Notes under the pieces: generated by a model | What the model was told of the DNA's origin: nothing | What the model saw: the letters and a program-made list of their open reading frames with translations, nothing else | Databases searched by the model: none | Translations under genes and position numbers: made by a program | Origin: Physella acuta | Lineage: Eukaryota > Mollusca > Gastropoda > Physidae | Direction: 5' to 3' | Assembly: GCF_028476545.1 (NCBI RefSeq) | Contig: NW_026731683.1 | Location: 1,140,501 to 1,204,500, forward strand | Length of the DNA: 64,000 nucleotides | In this document: in pieces, positions 59,721-64,000 of the stretch | Layout: the number at the start of each line of letters is the position of its first letter | Numbering within the stretch: position 1 is the first letter of the stretch

Positions 59721-62243
59721 ACCTGTCAGCGTGGTCTAAATACGTCACGTGATCGGCTATTTTGTTACTGGGTAATGTCAACGAACGAAAGAACGTGGAC
59801 TATAATACGGATGACGGCCTAAGCACAATCGGAACAAAAACAGGCAACAAAATGGTTTATTTTATCCAGGAGATCAATACGTTTCCTATAGGACCCTACG
59901 GGGCTCGACGTGTGGACGGTAATCAAAGACATTGTCCCGGCCGTGGGGAGGGACTTCTCTCCAAAAGACCCGGATGACAATGCACCGGGATGTATAGACG
60001 TGAGATGGCGTTGGTGCTTGCAGATTTACCGCTGACGAGAGACGAGGGAGACCACAGGGTTTGAACAATAGCGCACGCTCTTCTCGTACGTCCGCGCTTC
60101 CATTTTGATGCCTGTTTCCGGTGAGAGTGTTCTTCTATCAGGTAAGGGTATCCATGAACTGCTCACCGGCAGTCCCAGAAGCCTCGACATCTGGAAGTGC
60201 GATATTACCGAGTCACGTGTCAGACCTGCCGGCAGATCATGAGCAGTGCGGCATGTCCGTTTAGACGCACGTGCGTTAAGCCATGTCGACGGTGACTCCA
60301 TTCTAGCGGGACCCGGCTCACGCTGAGGTTACAAAACACAACGTGCGGGGAAAATGGGATTAATTGTAGGGTTCGGATTGCACAACTTTTGCAGGGGCCA
60401 ATTTCTTCCTCATATATAGGTGATTGGCTTAGTCTAATGACGACACAAAGATTGCTGTTCTTTGTGAACTAAAGAAAATAAATCCCATTACTTGCTTAAG
60501 AATAGCAATTATTTTTTAAGTATTGCTGACTACTTGAAAATATTTCAACCCATTTTTTTAATTTGCTGAATGACATTTTTTCCCCCATACCCCCTCCCCT
60601 CCATAGTATTTGAACCCTCAGGGCTTAAGAAAAAAGAACTGTAAAAACTATAGTCAGGAGATGTATATATTCTGATTTATTATTTGGAGCTATAAGTTTT
60701 TACTTATTTAATAACTAGATGTGTTTTATAAAATCTATACATACTGCACAGTACGTTACATTTAAGGTAACTTCCCATAAAGTTCTTTGAAGCAGCTTTA
60801 AGTAAACTTATGGTAAAGTTTTTTTTAAAGCAGCTTTATGTTAAATTTATTTAAAACTTTAGTACACAAAACATTTAAGTTAACATAACTTACAAGATGT
60901 ATTTGAAGGACATTTAACTTAACTTCACGTGAAAAGTTTAAAGAAGCTTTCAATTAACTTCGGGCTAACGTTTTGAATTTGGGAAATATTTTTCCCTATC
61001 ATTAAAAAATGGTATTAACACTGGCTTTTATTTAAATTGCCTCAGTTTCATCAATATTTTATGCAATACAATATACACCGAGACTTGGTTTCAAGAAAAT
61101 AAATAAAGCGCATTTTTTTCGTGTTTAAAGTAATCTAGCCAATTTTTCCTTTTAAAAAAATAAATATAGCCCGTCTTAAGTCTTGAAAAATTTTCTATCC
61201 CATTTTGTATATAAAAACCAAAAAAAATAAAAACCACCATCATAGGTTTAAAGGTGAAATGTTCTTGTACCTGTGTTTTACCACCTCCAGCCTCAGTACA
61301 ATCGACGTCAGGTGTTTGTATTGTATGCTACTAACCTGGTTGATACCTCAAAGCTCAGAAACTTCTCGAATCATACGGCGCGTGGCATTCACTCCACACT
61401 TAGCCTCGCTCTGTGCTGAATGTTCCAGACGAGTGGTTTAAAATGGAGAAGAGGTTGGCGGAATTATCTCCCCTGTACTTAGGAATTTGTTACTTTAAAA
61501 TCGTTTTGTTTAAGTTTAGATTTTTTTTTTGCCGAAAAATGTAAACATTACTAAACAGATTACAAGTTGGCCTATATTATAATATATTATTGCCCACATA
61601 TAAAACATAGCTTTGCTAATAATTAATATTTTTGTATTCGGCTTCGTATATTGTGGCTAAAAATAGAAAAGGTAAATTGATTATAACAAATGTATGTCTA
61701 GACAAAATGAAAGAAAATTTAAAAAAAAGAACTTAAGCGCACTGTTTAACTCCCGCAGTATTTGCTCAGGGTATTCCCATCCATCTATTGAACAGCATAC
61801 GCCTGGAATTTTTTATTCTCCTCCTAGAGTAAAAGAGGCGTACGGCAGTTTATTTACTCGGCATTTGGTGGCACTGAGGAGAAGAGACACTCGTTTAGAC
61901 ACAGGCATCAGTGCGTGGAGCCGCCTCTGGCATTCAGTGGGAGGACGTGAACTTGGTACAATACCGGTGGAACCGCCGCCTGTTAAAGGTGAGCACAGGT
62001 ACAATACCGGTGGAGCCACCGCCTGCTAAAAGTGAGCACAGGTACAATGCCTAGTGGCTGACAGACTGACTCAAAGGCTGTCTTTGGGTGCCCACGGCGT
62101 CATTTGCCATCTTAATAGACCGCGGTTGACGCGGCGTCGAATTGTTCTTCGCGGTCAGGGTCAAGGGGGGCGGTGGGGTAGGGGTGTGAAGTATCATGAC
62201 ATGACGTGGAGATGAGACAGATGGGGCGTCAAGGTTGGGGCGT
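59721..62243. other. no recognised gene; CpG-richer at 59730-60340 and 61700-62180
   Basis: Two GC/CpG-richer blocks are separated by AT-rich DNA (60350-61200). Open frames of 60-111 codons exist on both strands (for example 60026-60301 minus and 61694-62029 plus) but have no recognisable domain. In 61965-62040 'GGTACAATACCGGTGGA' is duplicated. Candidate regulatory or unrecognised exonic DNA. Confidence 0.4.
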
Positions 62244-62376
62244 CATAAGTTTTTAGTGCAGTCCGCGCATTGAGTCATCAGTTCAGTCATAAGTTTTTAG
62301 TGCAGTCCGCACATTGAGTCATCATTTCAGTCATAAGTTTTTAGTGCAGTCCGCACATTGAGTCAACAGTTCACTC
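62244..62376. repeat. 44-bp tandem repeat, 3 copies
   Basis: 'CATAAGTTTTTAGTGCAGTC' with 'CGC(G/A)CATTGAGTCA' begins at 62244, 62288 and 62332, exactly 44 bp apart. Confidence 0.96.
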
Positions 62377-62970
62377 AAACAGTAGGGAACATGAAAAGTC
62401 AGGTTGTTAGCCAATTATGTGTGGGGAACATGAAAAGACAGGTTGTTAACAAACAGTGGGGAACATGAAAAGTCAGGTTGTTAGCAAACAAACAGTGGGG
62501 AACATGAAAAATTAGGCTGTTAGTAAACAGTAGGGAACATGAAAAGTCAGGTTGTTAGCAAATTATGTGTGGGGAACATGAAAAGTCAAGCTGTTAGCAA
62601 ACAAACAGTGAGGAACATGAAAAGTTATTCTGTTAGCAAACAGTGGGGAACATGAAAAGTCAGGTTGTTAGCAAACAAACTGTAGGGAACACGAGAAGTC
62701 AGTTTGTTAGCAAATTATGTGTGGGGAACATGAAAAGTTAGGTTGTTAGCAAACAGTAGAGAACATGGAAATTTAGGCTGTTAGTAAACAGTAGAGAACA
62801 TGAAATGTCAGGCTGTTAGCAAACAAACTGTAGGGAACATGAAAAGTCAGGTTGTTAGCAAACAAACAGTGGGGAACATGAAAAGTTAGGCTGTTAGTAA
62901 ACAGTAGAGAACATAAAAAGTTAGGCTGTTAGCAAACAGTGGGGAACATGAAAAGACAGGTTGTTAGTAA
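62377..62970. repeat. about 37-bp minisatellite, about 16 units
   Basis: The unit 'GTGGGGAACATGAAAAGTCA' plus GGTTGTTAGCAAACAAACA, with variants lacking AAACAAACA or replacing it with AATTATGT. It directly follows the 44-bp array. Confidence 0.95.
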
Positions 62971-63779
62971 ACAACCAAGAAAGCGACGAGATGAGGTTAT
63001 CGACATTATACAGTATTTGTTCGAGCAATAAAACCTCATTTGATTTAGCGTTGATTGAGTTCAAACCACTCAATGATCTACAATAGGAGGCAAGAAAAAA
63101 ATCAGCACAGTTATCAGGAAAATAATTTGATAAGGACAGATAACGACACAACCGTAAAACCCCAACACAAGCTATAAACAGAAACCTATCCGCATTTGCC
63201 TATACGAGACAGACGGCAATTAATGGCAAATCAATGGAGGAGAGCTGATAGGGCAGCAACCCAGGGCCCCAAAATTTTTAAATCTCGAATGTTTAACTTC
63301 CTTACAGATATCTTACTTGTTTTTCAAAACATTAATCAACATTTTTATTTTATCTAGACGTATGTTTTGTCTTTAAATTACCAAATACAAGTCGTATCAA
63401 TACTAGTAGTGGCCCATGAAATTATATGTATCAGGCCTTGTTGAACATCATCTGTCATTGCTTTCTACTTACATTGATTACTTAAAGGCCAGCACTCCCT
63501 AAAATAATTATACGTTTATTTCTGACTTTAAAATAAATCTTTTGCCTGGTGACTATTTAAAGAAAAAAAAATCAACATGGTGTCAGTGCCAAGACATAAC
63601 CGTGGATGATAGGCAGTTCGATTAAACATATGCTTTGAAAGAGTGACTAGCTAAAAGATAACTCAAATTTTCAGGGGTTACAATGTACAGCATTAAAAAA
63701 GCAGCGCCATACTAATAAAAGTAAAATGGTAGAAAACAATTCGAGAACCAACCGTCTACACCGCAATACAAACTAGGCA
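62971..63779. other. non-coding, no recognisable gene
   Basis: AT-rich sequence. The minus-strand 76-codon frame at 62921-63151 overlaps the minisatellite and has no features of a real protein. Confidence 0.45.
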
Positions 63780-63862
63780 ACATTGCATGGTATGGAGAGT
63801 TGATTTTAGGCAACTATGAATGGTTTGGAGAGTTGATTTTAGTCAACTATGAATGGTAAGTA
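63780..63862. repeat. about 34-bp tandem repeat, 2-3 copies
   Basis: 'GGTATGGAGAGTTGATTTTA' and 'GGTTTGGAGAGTTGATTTTA' with CAACTATGAAT between; the third unit is partial. Confidence 0.85.
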
Positions 63863-64000
63863 GAGTTGAATTTAAAATAAACTAAAAGCTAAATTTCCAT
63901 TAGTCATTTTTAAAGTAGCCAATTAATATGTAAAAAAAAATTCATAAAAAACGTTTTAATAACAAGCTTTTATGTAATGATGCACTAAAAAAGTAGAAAA

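Overview
The window is eukaryotic, intron-rich and AT-rich. Multi-exon genes have GT-AG introns, there is a tRNA-derived SINE family, and (TA)n runs, poly-G tracts and minisatellites are abundant. The SINE tail contains an 'AGAGCTGGGTGGACTCAG' block that I associate with gastropod genomes, and the three recognisable genes are animal genes. My best guess is a gastropod mollusc, perhaps heterobranch. That taxonomic call is inference. Apart from one single-exon gene, coding exons are short and scattered, and most long open frames here are tandem repeats read as protein.

Three protein-coding loci can be supported. (1) 10084-10456, + strand: the terminal exon of a secreted cystine-knot protein of the neurotrophin/Spaetzle superfamily, followed by a poly(A) signal; its signal-peptide and pro-region exons were not found. 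(2) 15670-20964, + strand: a complete ten-exon gene for the SMC5/6 kleisin subunit NSE4 (357 aa), rebuilt exon by exon with every intron GT-AG and every phase agreeing. (3) 44871-45662, - strand: an intronless bHLH gene of the Fer3/FERD3L (NATO3) class, 263 aa. Two further exon-like segments (889-1015 and 25793-25892) are reported with low confidence.

The rest is repeat-dominated. 0-15 kb: 51-, 24- and 27-bp tandem arrays, three small DNA transposons with perfect 8-bp target duplications (hAT type), one element with 3-bp TTA duplications (PIF/Harbinger type), and several SINEs. 15-21 kb: the NSE4 gene, carrying one SINE in intron 5. 21-30 kb: an AT-rich downstream region, then a 56-bp tandem array interrupted by a roughly 440-bp DNA element, and a 58-bp array. 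30-42 kb: CpG-richer blocks alternating with many short minisatellites; one array is split by a SINE. 42-46 kb: the flanks and body of the Fer3-like gene. 46-64 kb: further minisatellites, at least six (TA)n loci, SINE copies, a LINE 3' tail and several CpG-richer single-copy-looking blocks without a recognisable gene.

The three genes are unrelated in function (extracellular ligand, chromosome maintenance, neural or mesodermal transcription factor) and show no sign of acting together. I saw no LTR element, retrovirus-like element, Polinton or CRISPR array, and no convincing free-standing tRNA or rRNA gene.
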